DNA of 64,000 nt. Origin: Rhizobium leguminosarum bv. trifolii WSM1325. GTDB lineage: Bacteria > Pseudomonadota > Alphaproteobacteria > Rhizobiales > Rhizobiaceae. Under the pieces are notes generated by a model. It worked only from the letters and a program-made list of their open reading frames with translations. It was not told where the DNA came from and did not search any database. Of the stretch, positions 1 through 9,700 are shown piece after piece (the stretch's first letter is position 1; every line of letters begins with the position of its first letter). Where the stretch lies: assembly GCA_000023185.1 (NCBI GenBank), contig CP001622.1, forward strand, positions 4,254,501 to 4,318,500, in the 5' to 3' direction. The translations under genes were made by a program, and so were the position numbers.

Positions 1-941
1 CCGGTGACGACTTCGGTCACCGTATGCTCGACCTGGATACGCGGATTGACTTCGATGAAGTAAAATTTGCCGGTATCGGCATCCATCAGATACTCGACGG
101 TACCGGCGCCGACATAATTGGTCGCGGCCGCGATCTTCAGCGAATAGGCGGCGAGTTCCTGGCGTTGCGCCTCCGAGAGATAGGGCGCTGGCGCGCGCTC
201 GACGACCTTCTGGTTGCGACGCTGGATCGAGCAGTCACGCTCGAAGAGATGCACGACATTGCCGTGCGTATCGCCGAGAACCTGGCTTTCGACATGGCGG
301 GCGCGCTCGACGAGCTTTTCCAGATAGACCTCGTCCTTGCCGAAGGCCGCCATCGCCTCGCGTTTGGCTTCCGTCACCTCGCGGGCGAGATCCTTTGGAT
401 CGCGGATCGCGCGCATGCCGCGCCCGCCGCCGCCCCAGGAGGCCTTCAGCATGACGGGGTAGCCAATCCCCTCCGCCATCTTCGCCACTTCGGCCATGTC
501 CTCCGGCAGCGGCCCGGTGGCCGGCACCACGGGAACGCCGACCGAGATCGCCAGGTTGCGCGCCGCAACCTTATTGCCAAGCTGGCGCATCGTATCGGCC
601 CTCGGGCCGATGAAGATGATGCCGGACTTGTTGCAGGCATCGACGAATTCGGGGCTTTCCGACAGCAGGCCGTAGCCGGGATGGATGGCATCGGCGCCGG
701 AGAGTTTCGCAACGCGGATCACCTCCTCGATCGACAGATAGCTCTCGATCGGGCCCATGTCCTTGGACAGATGCGGGCCGCGGCCGACCTGGTAGCTCTC
801 GTCCGCCTTGAAGCGGTGCAGCGCCAGCTTGTCCTCTTCCGCCCAGATCGCCACGGTTTTTATTCCAAGCTCGTTGGCCGCGCGGAACACGCGGATGGCA
901 ATTTCAGAGCGATTGGCAACGAGAATCTTGGAAATGGGCAA
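1..941 (-). CDS. pyc: Pyruvate carboxylase, N-terminal part (cut by window edge)
   Basis: Pyruvate carboxylase adds bicarbonate-derived CO2 to pyruvate through a biotin carrier, using ATP, to give oxaloacetate (anaplerosis, cytoplasm). Only about the first 313 residues are present; the family is about 1150 residues, so the rest lies left of base 1. The protein opens MPISKILVANRSEIAIRVFR, the biotin-carboxylase Rossmann start, and carries the ATP-grasp glycine-rich loop SWGGGGRGMR near residue 165. It ends inside PRIQVEHTVTEVVT, a biotin-carboxylase core motif. The start is a TTG at 941 with GGAGAC just upstream (about 945-951); no ATG fits the conserved N-terminus. As far as I recall, the sequence is nearly identical to the crystallised R. 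etli enzyme. It lies downstream of expR on the same strand, separated by 217 bases with a repeat and a likely terminator. Confidence 0.96.
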   Translation of the reverse strand, partial: MPISKILVANRSEIAIRVFRAANELGIKTVAIWAEEDKLALHRFKADESYQVGRGPHLSKDMGPIESYLSIEEVIRVAKLSGADAIHPGYGLLSESPEFVDACNKSGIIFIGPRADTMRQLGNKVAARNLAISVGVPVVPATGPLPEDMAEVAKMAEGIGYPVMLKASWGGGGRGMRAIRDPKDLAREVTEAKREAMAAFGKDEVYLEKLVERARHVESQVLGDTHGNVVHLFERDCSIQRRNQKVVERAPAPYLSEAQRQELAAYSLKIAAATNYVGAGTVEYLMDADTGKFYFIEVNPRIQVEHTVTEVVT

Positions 942-1060
942 AACGGTCTCCTCAGACGTTCAGACGCGGGATTGCTGCACCCGCGAAGGAAATTCTTAAC
1001 TTCTTGTCACAGAAAGTTCAATTTATCTTGCGACTGCGAAATGCAATTTTTCGACATGCT

Positions 1061-1110
1061 GGAGCAACTCCGCGAAAAGTGCGAAGCGGTTTTCCGTTCG
1101 GAGTTGCGCA
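1061..1110. repeat. Rhizobial palindromic intergenic repeat (GCAACTCCG arms)
   Basis: A 9-base perfect inverted repeat (GCAACTCCG at 1064-1072, CGGAGTTGC at 1099-1107) encloses the core CGAAAAGTG...GCGGTTTTCCG. The same core recurs in the palindrome at 36853-36900. Palindromes with this core are scattered through many Rhizobiales genomes, so this is probably a copy of a dispersed small repeat and not a gene-specific site. It lies between pyc and expR. Confidence 0.6.
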
Positions 1111-1151
1111 AAAATAAAAAACCAGAGCAATTCCGCTTCGATGAGAAGCGG
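1109..1151 (-). terminator. Probable Rho-independent terminator of expR
   Basis: On the minus strand, just after the expR stop, a 7-base stem (CCGCTTC / GAAGCGG, arms 1145-1151 and 1133-1139 on the plus strand) is followed after about nine bases by a run of T residues (GGTTTTTTATTTTTG read on the minus strand, about 1110-1125). The gap between stem and T run is longer than ideal, so termination may be partial. Confidence 0.45.
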
Positions 1152-1158
1152 AGTTTCT

Positions 1159-1914
1159 CTACCTTATCAGGCCATGACGGAAGGCAAGCGCCACCGCATG
1201 CTGCCTGTTTTTCGCCTTCAGCTTGTCCTGTAGGCCGTTCATATACCAGTCGACGGTGTGGTTTGAGATCTTCAGCATCTTGCTGATCTCCATCGAAGTC
1301 ATGCCTTCGGCGAGATAATGCAGGATTTCCATCTCGCGCCGTGTCAGCGGCGTATCGGCCGGCAGCACGGTTTCCAGTGCCTGCGCCTCACCTTTCAGAT
1401 CGAGCAACCGCCAGAAGGCCTTGCGCGCCACCGCCTCCAGCAATGCGATTTCCACCGGCGACAGCTCGATCGGCTTGCCGGCGAGACTAAGGCTGCCGAG
1501 AATGCCGCTGCGTCCGTGGATGGGAAAGATGTAGCCGTCCTCCAACCCGTGCCCGAAGGCATCGACCATCATCTGCTCCATGCGCCGATGATAGGCGTCC
1601 TTGCGGAAGGCCGCCATCGCCTCTCGCCAGCGGAAAGGCCGCTGCGCATGGGCGAGATAGCGCACCATCGGATCGATCAGCGCATATTTTTTCGCGGCAT
1701 ATATTTGCGGCCATTGTTCCGGCCAGCGGCCGGCAAGCGCCGCAGCCCAAGGCTCTGGATTCTGCTGCAGCGGGCTCTGCGGCAAATGGTGCGGCAAGCC
1801 GTAATATTCGAAGCCGCAACCGCGGAGGATCTGCTCCAGTTCGGTGATGACAGCTTCAGGATTTGAGCATTCTTCCAGAATTACAAGCAATTGAATTAAC
1901 GAATTAATATTCAC
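1159..1914 (-). CDS. expR: LuxR-type quorum-sensing regulator, ExpR-like
   Basis: Acyl-homoserine-lactone-type transcription factor of about 251 residues. The N-terminal half has the signal-pocket pattern of the family (WPQIYAAKKYALIDP, then FRW, and a glycine in HGRSGILGSLSL). The C-terminus is a GerE/LuxR helix-turn-helix (LTRREMEILHYLAEGMTSME to HAVALAFRHGLIR). I chose GTG at 1914 because AAGGGGC lies six bases upstream; an in-frame ATG at 1959 has no such site. Position supports the ExpR call: in Sinorhizobium meliloti expR lies between pyc and ndvA, exactly as here. ExpR orthologues control exopolysaccharide and motility genes, usually with AHLs made elsewhere; no luxI-type synthase occurs in this window. 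The AHL ligand and targets are not shown by the sequence. Confidence 0.85.
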   Translation of the reverse strand: MNINSLIQLLVILEECSNPEAVITELEQILRGCGFEYYGLPHHLPQSPLQQNPEPWAAALAGRWPEQWPQIYAAKKYALIDPMVRYLAHAQRPFRWREAMAAFRKDAYHRRMEQMMVDAFGHGLEDGYIFPIHGRSGILGSLSLAGKPIELSPVEIALLEAVARKAFWRLLDLKGEAQALETVLPADTPLTRREMEILHYLAEGMTSMEISKMLKISNHTVDWYMNGLQDKLKAKNRQHAVALAFRHGLIR

Positions 1915-2223
1915 AAAAATGCCCCTTGCCCGGACCTGATGCCGCTGGCGGCTGGTCAAACTGGTCGCGAAACGGTCTTATTCAATAAATGCAGTCTGTA
2001 ATTTAATGCTGCGCTAAACATTTAATAAAATGCAAGCGCAAATTGTTGCGAGATATAGTCAGGCGGCAATTTCGGCGTCATGGCCACTCGTCGGATCCTG
2101 CCATAATATGATCGCGGCAATCATCACATCGATCGAACCCTGAATACTCCGTTAATCGCCCGTTCAGGTAGCCTTTTGTAGCATCGCATCATCCCGTTTT
2201 CGCAGATGCACAAGAGGTTCGAC

Positions 2224-3987
2224 GTGACGCTATTCAAGGTCTATGCAAGGGCTCTGCGCTATCTTGGCGCCTACAAGCTGCGCGTATCCCTAGTCGTTGT
2301 CGCAAACATTGTTCTTGCGACGATCACCATCGCGGAGCCGATCCTGTTCGGTCGCATCATCGATGCGATTTCGGGCAAGGGTGAGGTCAAGCCCATCCTC
2401 TTCATGTGGGCGACTTTCGCCGTCTTCAACACCATTGCCTTCGTTCTGGTGGCCCGCGAGGCCGACAGGCTGGCCCATGGCCGGCGAGCGACGCTGTTGA
2501 CGGAAGCCTTCGGCCGCATCATTTCCATGCCGCTCGGCTGGCATCATCAGCGCGGCACCTCTAACGCGCTGCATACGTTGCTGCGCGCCTGCGAGACACT
2601 GTTCGGCCTCTGGCTGGAATTCATGCGCAACCACTTGTCGACGGTCATCGCGCTTGCCCTTCTGATACCGACCGCAATGTCGATGGATCTGCGCCTTTCC
2701 GCAGTACTCATGGTGCTCGCCATCGCCTATTGGCTGATCGGCCGCGTCGTCATGAGCCGCACCAAGGACGGCCAGGCTTCGGTCGAGAACCATTATCACA
2801 CCGTCTTCTCGCATGTCAGCGACTCGATTAGCAACGTTTCTGTCCTGCACAGCTACAACCGCATCGAGGCCGAAACCAGGGCGCTGAAATCCTTCGCCGA
2901 CCGTCTGCTCGAAGCCCAGTATCCGGTGCTCGACTGGTGGGCGATCGCCGGCGCACTGAACCGCATGGCGTCGACCATCGCGATGATGGTGGTTCTGATC
3001 ATCGGCACCATGCTCGTCCAGGCCGGCCAGCTGCGCGTCGGCGAAGTCATCGCCTTCATCGGCTTTGCCAACCTGTTGATCGGCCGTCTCGACCTGATGC
3101 GCCAGTTCGCTACGCAGATTTTCGAGGCCCGTTCCAAGCTTGAGGAATTCTATGCGCTGGAAGACTCGGTACGTGAACGTGAAGAGCCGGCCGGCAACGG
3201 CGAGATCAAGGACGTCAAGGGTGCGATCGAATTCCGCGACGTCTCCTTCGGCTTCGGCAACAGCTCACAGGGCCTGCACAACGTCTCCTTCTCGGTGAAG
3301 GCAGGCCAGACGGTCGCGATCGTCGGCCCGACCGGCGCCGGCAAGACGACCCTCGTCAACCTGCTGCAGCGTGTCTATGATGCCCAAGGCGGCAAGATCC
3401 TCGTCGACGGCACCGATATCACCAAGGTGACCCGCAAGTCGCTGCGTCGCCACATCGCCACCGTCTTCCAGGATGCGGGCCTGCTGAACCGTTCGATCAG
3501 CGACAATATCCGCCTTGGTCGCGAAGGCGCCAGCGAAGAGGAAATGCGCCGTGCGGCCGAAGCCGCCGCCGCCGCCGACTTCATCGAGACCCGTGAAGAT
3601 CGCTACGATACGCATGTCGGTGAACGCGGTAACAAGCTCTCCGGCGGCGAGCGCCAGCGCATCGCGATTGCCCGCGCCATCCTCAAGGACGCGCCGATCC
3701 TGGTGCTCGACGAGGCGACCTCGGCGCTCGACGTCGAAACCGAAAACCGCGTCAAGGCCGCAATCGACAATCTGCGCCAGAACCGCACCACCTTCATCAT
3801 CGCCCACCGCCTGTCGACGGTCCGCGAAGCCGATATGGTGCTCTTCCTGGATGACGGCCGTGTCGTCGAACAGGGCAGCTTCGACGAACTCAGCCACAGC
3901 AACGGCCGCTTCGCCGCCCTGCTGCGCGCCAGCGGCATCCTGACGGACGAAGAGGTCCGCAAGGCCCATACCACCGAAGCCGCCTGA
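2224..3987 (+). CDS. ndvA: Cyclic beta-1,2-glucan ABC exporter NdvA
   Basis: Inner-membrane ABC half-transporter (about 587 residues) that exports cyclic beta-1,2-glucan made by NdvB to the periplasm; needed for nodule invasion and hypo-osmotic growth in rhizobia (ChvA in Agrobacterium). An N-terminal six-helix exporter domain (roughly residues 15-290) is fused to an ATPase domain: Walker A GPTGAGKT near residue 368, signature LSGGERQR near 472, Walker B ILVLDEATSALD near 490, and the H-loop IIAHRLST. GTG at 2224 is chosen over ATG 2206 because AAGAGG sits seven bases before it and MTLFKVYARALRYLGAYKLR then aligns with known NdvA N-termini. It is divergent from expR and convergent with opgC-ndvB. 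A terminator follows at once. Confidence 0.97.
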   Translation: MTLFKVYARALRYLGAYKLRVSLVVVANIVLATITIAEPILFGRIIDAISGKGEVKPILFMWATFAVFNTIAFVLVAREADRLAHGRRATLLTEAFGRIISMPLGWHHQRGTSNALHTLLRACETLFGLWLEFMRNHLSTVIALALLIPTAMSMDLRLSAVLMVLAIAYWLIGRVVMSRTKDGQASVENHYHTVFSHVSDSISNVSVLHSYNRIEAETRALKSFADRLLEAQYPVLDWWAIAGALNRMASTIAMMVVLIIGTMLVQAGQLRVGEVIAFIGFANLLIGRLDLMRQFATQIFEARSKLEEFYALEDSVREREEPAGNGEIKDVKGAIEFRDVSFGFGNSSQGLHNVSFSVKAGQTVAIVGPTGAGKTTLVNLLQRVYDAQGGKILVDGTDITKVTRKSLRRHIATVFQDAGLLNRSISDNIRLGREGASEEEMRRAAEAAAAADFIETREDRYDTHVGERGNKLSGGERQRIAIARAILKDAPILVLDEATSALDVETENRVKAAIDNLRQNRTTFIIAHRLSTVREADMVLFLDDGRVVEQGSFDELSHSNGRFAALLRASGILTDEEVRKAHTTEAA

Positions 3988-4006
3988 TCGGTTTGGGTTC
4001 GAGATA

Positions 4007-4036
4007 GGCCGGAAGGGTAACTCCTTCTGGCCTTTT
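4007..4036 (+). terminator. Rho-independent terminator of ndvA
   Basis: A 10-base-pair stem (GGCCGGAAGG 4007-4016 with CCTTCTGGCC 4023-4032, one G-U pair) with a six-base loop is followed by TTTTCG. It lies 20 bases after the ndvA stop. Confidence 0.85.
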
Positions 4037-4132
4037 CGTTTGCTCTGGGGCTGAGGACCGATCGACATTCCGGATTCCCAAATCGGTTGATCACTGATTC
4101 ATAAGGTACCGTGTGCAGCACGGAGGCCTTTG

Positions 4133-4507
4133 ATGGGCGTGAAGCGATACGAGTTGAACGAGGCGCAATGGTCGAGAATTGCGCCTTTGTTGCCAGACAA
4201 ATCCAGCGATCCGGGTCGAACGGGAGTAGACAACCGGACGTTTGTGAACGGATGTTTGTGGATTCTGCGCTCGGGCGCACACTGGCAGGACCTGCCGGGG
4301 CGCTACGGCAAGCGGAAGACGGTCCATCGCCGGTTCAGTCGTTGGTGCCATGCCGGCGTATGGGAGCGGGTCTTTGATGCCCTCACTGCTGACCGGGACA
4401 ATCAGTACTTAATGATCGACAGTACCATCGTGCGTGCCCATCAACAGGCGGTGAGCGGAAAAGGGGGGCCAAGGATCAGGCGCTGGGGCGTTCCAGAGGT
4501 GGACTGA
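4133..4507 (+). pseudogene. IS5-family transposase, N-terminal fragment (frameshifted)
   Basis: This open frame of about 124 codons (MGVKRYELNEAQWSRIAPLL onward) has the N-terminal domain of IS5-type transposases: WILRSGAHWQDLPGRYGKRK, a typical RRFSRWCHAGVWERVF stretch, and the first DDE aspartate in YLMIDSTIVRAHQQA. After SGKGG the frame slips near the G run at about 4461-4468 and stops early; reading on in another frame recovers KDQALGRSRGGLT. The protein is therefore broken and should be inactive. Clear terminal inverted repeats and a target duplication were not found, which suggests the element is old. Confidence 0.85.
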
Positions 4508-4974
4508 CGGCCCAAGGCCCATATGCCGGTCGATACGCTCGAGCGCCCCTGCTCTTCATCACGATGGCCGGCCAGGTCGCGACATCACGCAAGCTCAATA
4601 ACCAGACAGCTCAAGCCATCTGGGCGATAAAGCCTATGACAGCAATGCCTTGCGCGCAACGATCGCAAAGATGGAAGCCGAGGCAGTCATAGCCTCAGAC
4701 CGTTCTCGAAAAACCGAGAGACGGGCGTCGCGCCCTGCCGCGCATCTCTCCGCCAAACCATGCCGAACCTCCCGACAAATCATCGCGGAAGTGTCAGGCA
4801 TGTCTCCGAACATCTGTCACGTATGCATCAAGACCGTACACCTGTCGGGGGAAATGCCCGGCAGGGCAGAGGGGGTAGTGCACGGCACAACATCTCCGCT
4901 CCAACCCACATGATTGATCACCCCGCCGATCTTCCCTATCCTTCGCCAGTCAACGGAGCATAGGGAGAAAACCC
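4508..4974 (+). mobile_element. Decayed 3' part of the IS5-type element, then featureless sequence
   Basis: Short pieces in shifting frames still resemble the rest of an IS5-type transposase: AHMPVDTLERP-like sequence around 4520-4545, ITMAGQV around 4560-4575, and ALRATIAKMEAEAVIASDRS around 4645-4700. Several insertions and deletions separate them. From about 4715 to 4970 I see no coding, RNA or repeat signal; it may hold the promoter of the VOC gene. Confidence 0.6.
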
Positions 4975-5328
4975 ATGAAGGTCCTGCGCATCGTCGCCAA
5001 TATCCAGGCAGCGGATATCACCCCGGCCCGGCGCTTCTATCAGGATATCCTCGGTCTTGACGTCATCATGGACCACGGCTGGATCACGACGTTCGGCGCC
5101 GCACGCTCAATGAATATTCAGCTCAGCATCGCCAGTGAAGGCGGTTCCGGAACGGAGGTGCCGGACCTCTCGATCGAGGTTGATGACCTCGATGACGCTT
5201 TCGAGGCGATGTCGGCTTCAGGCTTCCCGATCGAGTACGGCCCGGCCGATGAGCCTTGGGGCGTCAGACGCTTTTATGTCCGAGATCCCTTCGGCAAGTT
5301 GGTGAACATCCTCATGCATAAAAATTGA
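4975..5328 (+). CDS. VOC (glyoxalase/bleomycin-resistance-like) protein
   Basis: A single-domain protein of 117 residues with the vicinal-oxygen-chelate fold pattern: KVLRIVANIQAADITPARRF at the start, YQDILGLDV, a middle strand FGAARSMNIQLSI, and the C-terminal YVRDPFGKLVNILMHKN typical of the family. AGGGAGA lies seven bases before the ATG. Such small proteins act as dioxygenases, glyoxalase-like lyases or binding proteins; the substrate cannot be told. It stands alone between the IS remnant and the convergent opgC. Confidence 0.85.
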   Translation: MKVLRIVANIQAADITPARRFYQDILGLDVIMDHGWITTFGAARSMNIQLSIASEGGSGTEVPDLSIEVDDLDDAFEAMSASGFPIEYGPADEPWGVRRFYVRDPFGKLVNILMHKN

Positions 5329-5353
5329 GCCGGCGGCCATCGGCCACCGGCTC
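5327..5353 (-). terminator. Terminator of opgC (also overlaps the VOC stop)
   Basis: Perfect or near-perfect 12-base arms (GAGCCGGCGGCC 5327-5338, GGCCACCGGCTC 5342-5353) with a three-base loop. Read on the minus strand the hairpin is followed by AATTTTTAT, so it fits termination of the opgC transcript. The plus-strand side has no T run. Its first two bases are part of the VOC gene stop codon. Confidence 0.7.
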
Positions 5354-5378
5354 CTTCATGTCGAGCAAAATCCCAGCC

Positions 5379-6617
5379 CTATTTCCGATCATTCTGGCGA
5401 TAGGCATTTGCCGTTCCGCCAATGCGGACGGGAACGGGGATGGTGGCGGTATCGGTGACGAGTTTCCCCTTAACCTTGCCCTGCTGACGTTTGCGCTCGA
5501 GATAATAGGCATAGGCGAATTGTATCGCGATCCCTACAATCACGAAGAGCGGACCGACCAGTTGGTCCTTGTTGGTGATGTAGAGCACCACCTGGCCGAT
5601 CATGGCGAGGATCGTGCCGGCGACGAAGATGTTCAGCGAATGGCGGCCGAGGATCGTCAGCGGATGGCCCACAGGACGGCGCAGGATACGCGAGAGCGCG
5701 GGAATGCTGATAACGAGGTAGGTCAGCGCCAGAACGTGCAGCAGCCGCGGCAGCGACAGGAAGGTCTTGTCGAAACCGGTGATGACAGTCGGCAGGCCGA
5801 GTGCTGCCAGCGAGTTGCCGAAAATCCAGAGATGGCCGGTCACCCAGATGAAGGACAGCACGACGTAACCGGCAGCGACCGTCAGCAGCAGCGGGTGCTG
5901 CGGGATCGTGCCGCCGCGCTTGATATGCAGCATCGAGACGATGCCGATCGAAAACAGGAACTGCCAGGAGAGCGGATTGAGGAACCAGTAGCTCTCGATC
6001 AGCATGTTGTGCGGCGCCACTTCATAGATTCCCGCAAGCAGCCAGACCGTAGCCGAGACGCCGAGCGCCAGCCAAGGGCTGCGCGCATTCAACAGCAGGA
6101 TAATCGGCACCATCAGCATCAGCGCCCCGTACATCGGCAGGATATTGTTGTAGCCGATCTGGTGGCCGAGCAGGAGCAGCGCCGGAATGCCTTCCTTCAG
6201 GTTCATCAGAACCGCCAGGATATTAATCTCGACCAGCAAGCCCGGCCGATGGAACAGCCAGGCACCGCAGATGAAGAGCGCCAGCGTCATGAAGGTGGTG
6301 ATCATATGGGCGAGATAGAGCGTGAAGGCGCGCTTTACCGCCTTGATCGCCACCGTCAGCCGGTTGCCCGGCTGGAAGCGGGACCCATAGGCAAGGCCGA
6401 CGGCAATGCCCGAGATCAGCACGAAGGCTTCGGCGGCATCGGAAAAACCAAAATTCTTCGTCGTCACATATTCGAAGATCTGTCCGGGAACATGATTGAT
6501 GAAGATCATGATCAGCGCCACGCCGCGCAAGACGTCGAGCCTCGTGTCACGCACCGGCGCAGCTGCGGATAGGGAACTGCGCCCCGTGACGATGGCTTGG
6601 GTCGGCGTGCTTGCCAT
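5379..6617 (-). CDS. opgC: OpgC-type periplasmic glucan succinyltransferase
   Basis: Integral membrane protein of 412 residues with about ten hydrophobic segments, of the OpgC/acyltransferase-3-like family. The N-terminal signature RDTRLDVLRGVALIMIFINH and the later FVLISGIAVGLAYGSRF are characteristic. Family members transfer succinyl groups onto osmoregulated periplasmic glucans, giving them negative charge. The C-terminal tail is short, basic, then polar and probably cytoplasmic. ATG 6617 is preceded by AAGGAGAAACCC, an excellent ribosome site; the longer in-frame extension to 6899 would run into ndvB. It lies 100 bases downstream of ndvB on the same strand, so the glucan synthase and its decorating enzyme are probably co-transcribed, with a strong hairpin between them. 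Confidence 0.88.
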   Translation of the reverse strand: MASTPTQAIVTGRSSLSAAAPVRDTRLDVLRGVALIMIFINHVPGQIFEYVTTKNFGFSDAAEAFVLISGIAVGLAYGSRFQPGNRLTVAIKAVKRAFTLYLAHMITTFMTLALFICGAWLFHRPGLLVEINILAVLMNLKEGIPALLLLGHQIGYNNILPMYGALMLMVPIILLLNARSPWLALGVSATVWLLAGIYEVAPHNMLIESYWFLNPLSWQFLFSIGIVSMLHIKRGGTIPQHPLLLTVAAGYVVLSFIWVTGHLWIFGNSLAALGLPTVITGFDKTFLSLPRLLHVLALTYLVISIPALSRILRRPVGHPLTILGRHSLNIFVAGTILAMIGQVVLYITNKDQLVGPLFVIVGIAIQFAYAYYLERKRQQGKVKGKLVTDTATIPVPVRIGGTANAYRQNDRK

Positions 6618-6651
6618 GGGTTTCTCCTTATTATCCGATTTGCAAACGCGA

Positions 6652-6683
6652 CGACGGCCAAAAGGGTTCCCTTTTGGCCGTCG
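6652..6683 (-). other. Perfect 15-bp intercistronic hairpin between ndvB and opgC
   Basis: Arms CGACGGCCAAAAGGG (6652-6666) and CCCTTTTGGCCGTCG (6669-6683) are perfectly complementary with a nominal two-base loop. It lies 34 bases after the ndvB stop and 35 before the opgC ATG. No real T run follows on the minus strand (GCGTTTGCA), so it looks more like an mRNA-stability or attenuation element than a full terminator. Confidence 0.7.
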
Positions 6684-6717
6684 CGAATCGCCGTGTTTTT
6701 CAGCGTGGAGAACGCTG

Positions 6718-9700
6718 TTATCCGAGCGGATATCCCTCTTCGGGATCGGTGACTTCGCAGCCGTTGATTGCCAGAGTGTAGCCGCTGTCATTGGACGCTT
6801 TTGAGACCGAAATGCGGTATTTCCCGCCGCCTTGCTCCACCTCTGCCGCAAAACCGTCCCATTCCGACGGGAGCGACGGGCGCACATAGAGCCGACCATC
6901 CTTCAGCCGGATACCGAGGATGCCCTCGACGGCGGCGCGGTAGAGCCAGCCGGCTGACCCGGTATACCAGGTCCAGCCGCCGCGTGACGTATAAGGCTCG
7001 TTTCCGTAGACGTCGGCCGCCACGACATAGGGTTCGACGCGGTATTGCTCCGCTGAAGCCTTGTCGAGCGCATGGGTGATCGGATTGAGGATCTGGAAGC
7101 AGCGGAAGGCATCGTCGCCCCGCTTCAGCTCCGCCAGCGCCATCACCACCCAGGTCGCCGCATGGGTATATTGCCCGCCATTTTCACGCACACCCGGCGG
7201 ATAGGCCTTGATATAGCCAGGATCCCTGGCAGAATTGACGAAAGGCGGCGTGAACAGCCGGATGATGCGGGCATCCTCGTCGACCAGTTGGTCGAGCACA
7301 GCCTCCATCGCCGTGACGGCGCGGTCCGGATCGCCCTCGCCCGACAGCACGCTCCAGGACTGCGCGATCGAATCGATCCGGCATTCCGGGCTTTCCCTGG
7401 AGCCAAGCAGTGCACCGTCGTCGAACGTGCCGCGGCGATAATAGCCGCCGTCCCAGGCCGCAGTTTCGAGCGCCTTCTTGAGCTCAGTAAGATGCGCCGC
7501 CCAGCGCTCCATGCGGGCCGTGTCGCCACGCTCTTCGGCATAGGGAATGAAGGAGCGCAATGCGCCCGCCAGAAACCAGCCGAGCCAGACGCTGGTGCCG
7601 CGCCCGCCGATGCCGACGCGGTTCATCCCGTCGTTCCAGTCGCCGCCGAGGAACAGCGGCAGGCCGTTTGCCCCCTTGCGAGCGATGGCAAGATCAAGCG
7701 CCAGCGCCGCGTGTTCGTAGACGCTCGCCTTGTCCTCGGAAATTTCCGGCTTGTAGAACGAGTCGTGCTGGCCTTCGAGCAGTGCTGGCCCTTCCAGGAA
7801 GGCGATCTCCTCATCGAGGACGTTTTTGTCGCCGGTGACGCTGCAATAGTGATGGATCGCGTAAGCGAGCCAGACGACGTCGTCGGAGATCAGCGTGCGC
7901 ACGCCCGCACCCGTTCCCGGCAACCACCAATGCTGTACGTCGCCTTCACGGAATTGCCGCGAAGCGGCATTCAGGATCTGCCGGCGGGCAAGCGAGGGTT
8001 CGTGCAGCACGAAGGCCAGCGTGTCCTGCAGCTGGTCGCGGAAGCCGAAGGCGCCGCTTGCCTGGTAGAAGGCGGTGCGGGCCATGATGCGGCAGCCGAG
8101 GCTCTGATACGGCAGCCAGGTGTTGACGAGATTGTTCATCCCGCGATCCGGAGTCGATATCTGCAGCCTGCCGGTGAAATCCCGCCAGAAGGCGCGGTTT
8201 GCCTCGACGGTCTCGTCGAACGAAGCCTTGCGGATATCGGCGATAACAGTCCGCGCTTCTTCTTCCGTCGGGGTATCGCCGAGGAAGAAGGTGAAGTCGC
8301 GCTCCTCGCCGGCGCCGAGCTCGATGTCGATAGCAAGCGCCGCGGCCGGATCACCGTCGAGTTCGGTCGCGCCGGAAAGGGCGGCGGCGGAAATGACGGC
8401 CTGCGGTGCCTGGATCGTCCCCGCCTTGCCGATGAATTCGCGCCGGCTTGCCGAGAAACTCGAAAGCGTCTCGCTCGCCGCGAAGAAGGCAGTACGGTTG
8501 GAAAAATCGATGCTGTAGGGATTGGTGGCAAATAGCGCCCCCGTCTCCTCATCATGGCTCGACAGGATGAAAGGCACCGTGCGTCCCGGATTGCTGCCGA
8601 GGATCCATTCGACATAGCCGTAGAGACGCAGCTTGCGACTGGTCGAACCGGTGTTGCGCAGGCGCAGGCGTTGCAGTTTCACCGGCTTTTCGCGGTCGAT
8701 CGTCTGCGTCAGCTCGAGCGCGATATCGTGCTGAACGCTGGAGAAGACGGAATAGCCGAGCCCGTGGCGGGCTTCGAAACGGATGTCCGGACGGCGGGAA
8801 AGCGCTGCGAACGGCGTCATGACAGCACCGCTGTCCAGATCGGTGAGATAGAACGCCTCGCCCGAACGGTTGACCACTGCATCGTTCGACCAGGAGGTCA
8901 GCTGATAGTCGCGCGAATTGACGCTCCAGGTGAAGCCCGAGCCCTCGGCCGACACGTGGAAGCCGAAGCTGTCGTTGGAAATGACATTGATCCAGGGCTG
9001 CGGCGTCGCATGACCTCCAGGCAGCCGAACGACATATTCGCGTCCGTCGCGGGCAAAGCCGCCGATGCCGTTCCAGGAGTCGAGATCGCCTTCCTCCTCG
9101 ATGACGACGGCGGGCACGACAGGTGGCGGCACCGGCGCAATACGCTTGACGGGGGCCTTGTTGCGCTCGGCCCGTTCCATCTCCTGCAGTTCCTCCTTCG
9201 AGGGTGCAAACAGCGCGACGGCGCGGTTGATCTGGTCGACCACCTTGCCGTTCTTGGTGTGCAGCGTGACGCGGGAAGCCGCGATCAGCGCATGATAAGT
9301 GGCTTCCTCCATCAGGTCCTTGCGAACCGCAAAGATATGCTGGCGCAACCCGTCGGCCTGGCCCATGCGACGTACGTTTTCGCACATGGCGTCAAGCGCA
9401 TGCTGCATGTCCTGCGCATAGGACGAAGCGCGTTCGTTCATGATGACGAGATCGGCGGTGACGCCGCGCGAGCGCAGATATTCCTGCGCCAGCAGCGCCT
9501 CGCGGGCGATGTCGAGATCCATGTCGTCGTTAATGCGCAGCGTGAAGATCGGGAAGTCGCCGGAGATTGCCAGCGGCCAGAGCGCCGATTGCGACTGCAG
9601 GCCGGCCTCGACGGTCGCCTCGTCCTTGCGCAGTTGCATATCAGGATAGACGAGATAGCGTCCAAGATGCTGGAAGGCCGCCGCCTGCTGGGAGGTGACG

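Noticed and set aside
24..1286. Long plus-strand frame opposite pyc and expR
   Set aside because: It is the antisense shadow of the biotin-carboxylase and regulator genes; no ribosome site, composition follows the opposite frame.
4133..4974. Complete functional insertion sequence
   Set aside because: Several frameshifts break the transposase, and no terminal inverted repeats or target duplication are visible.
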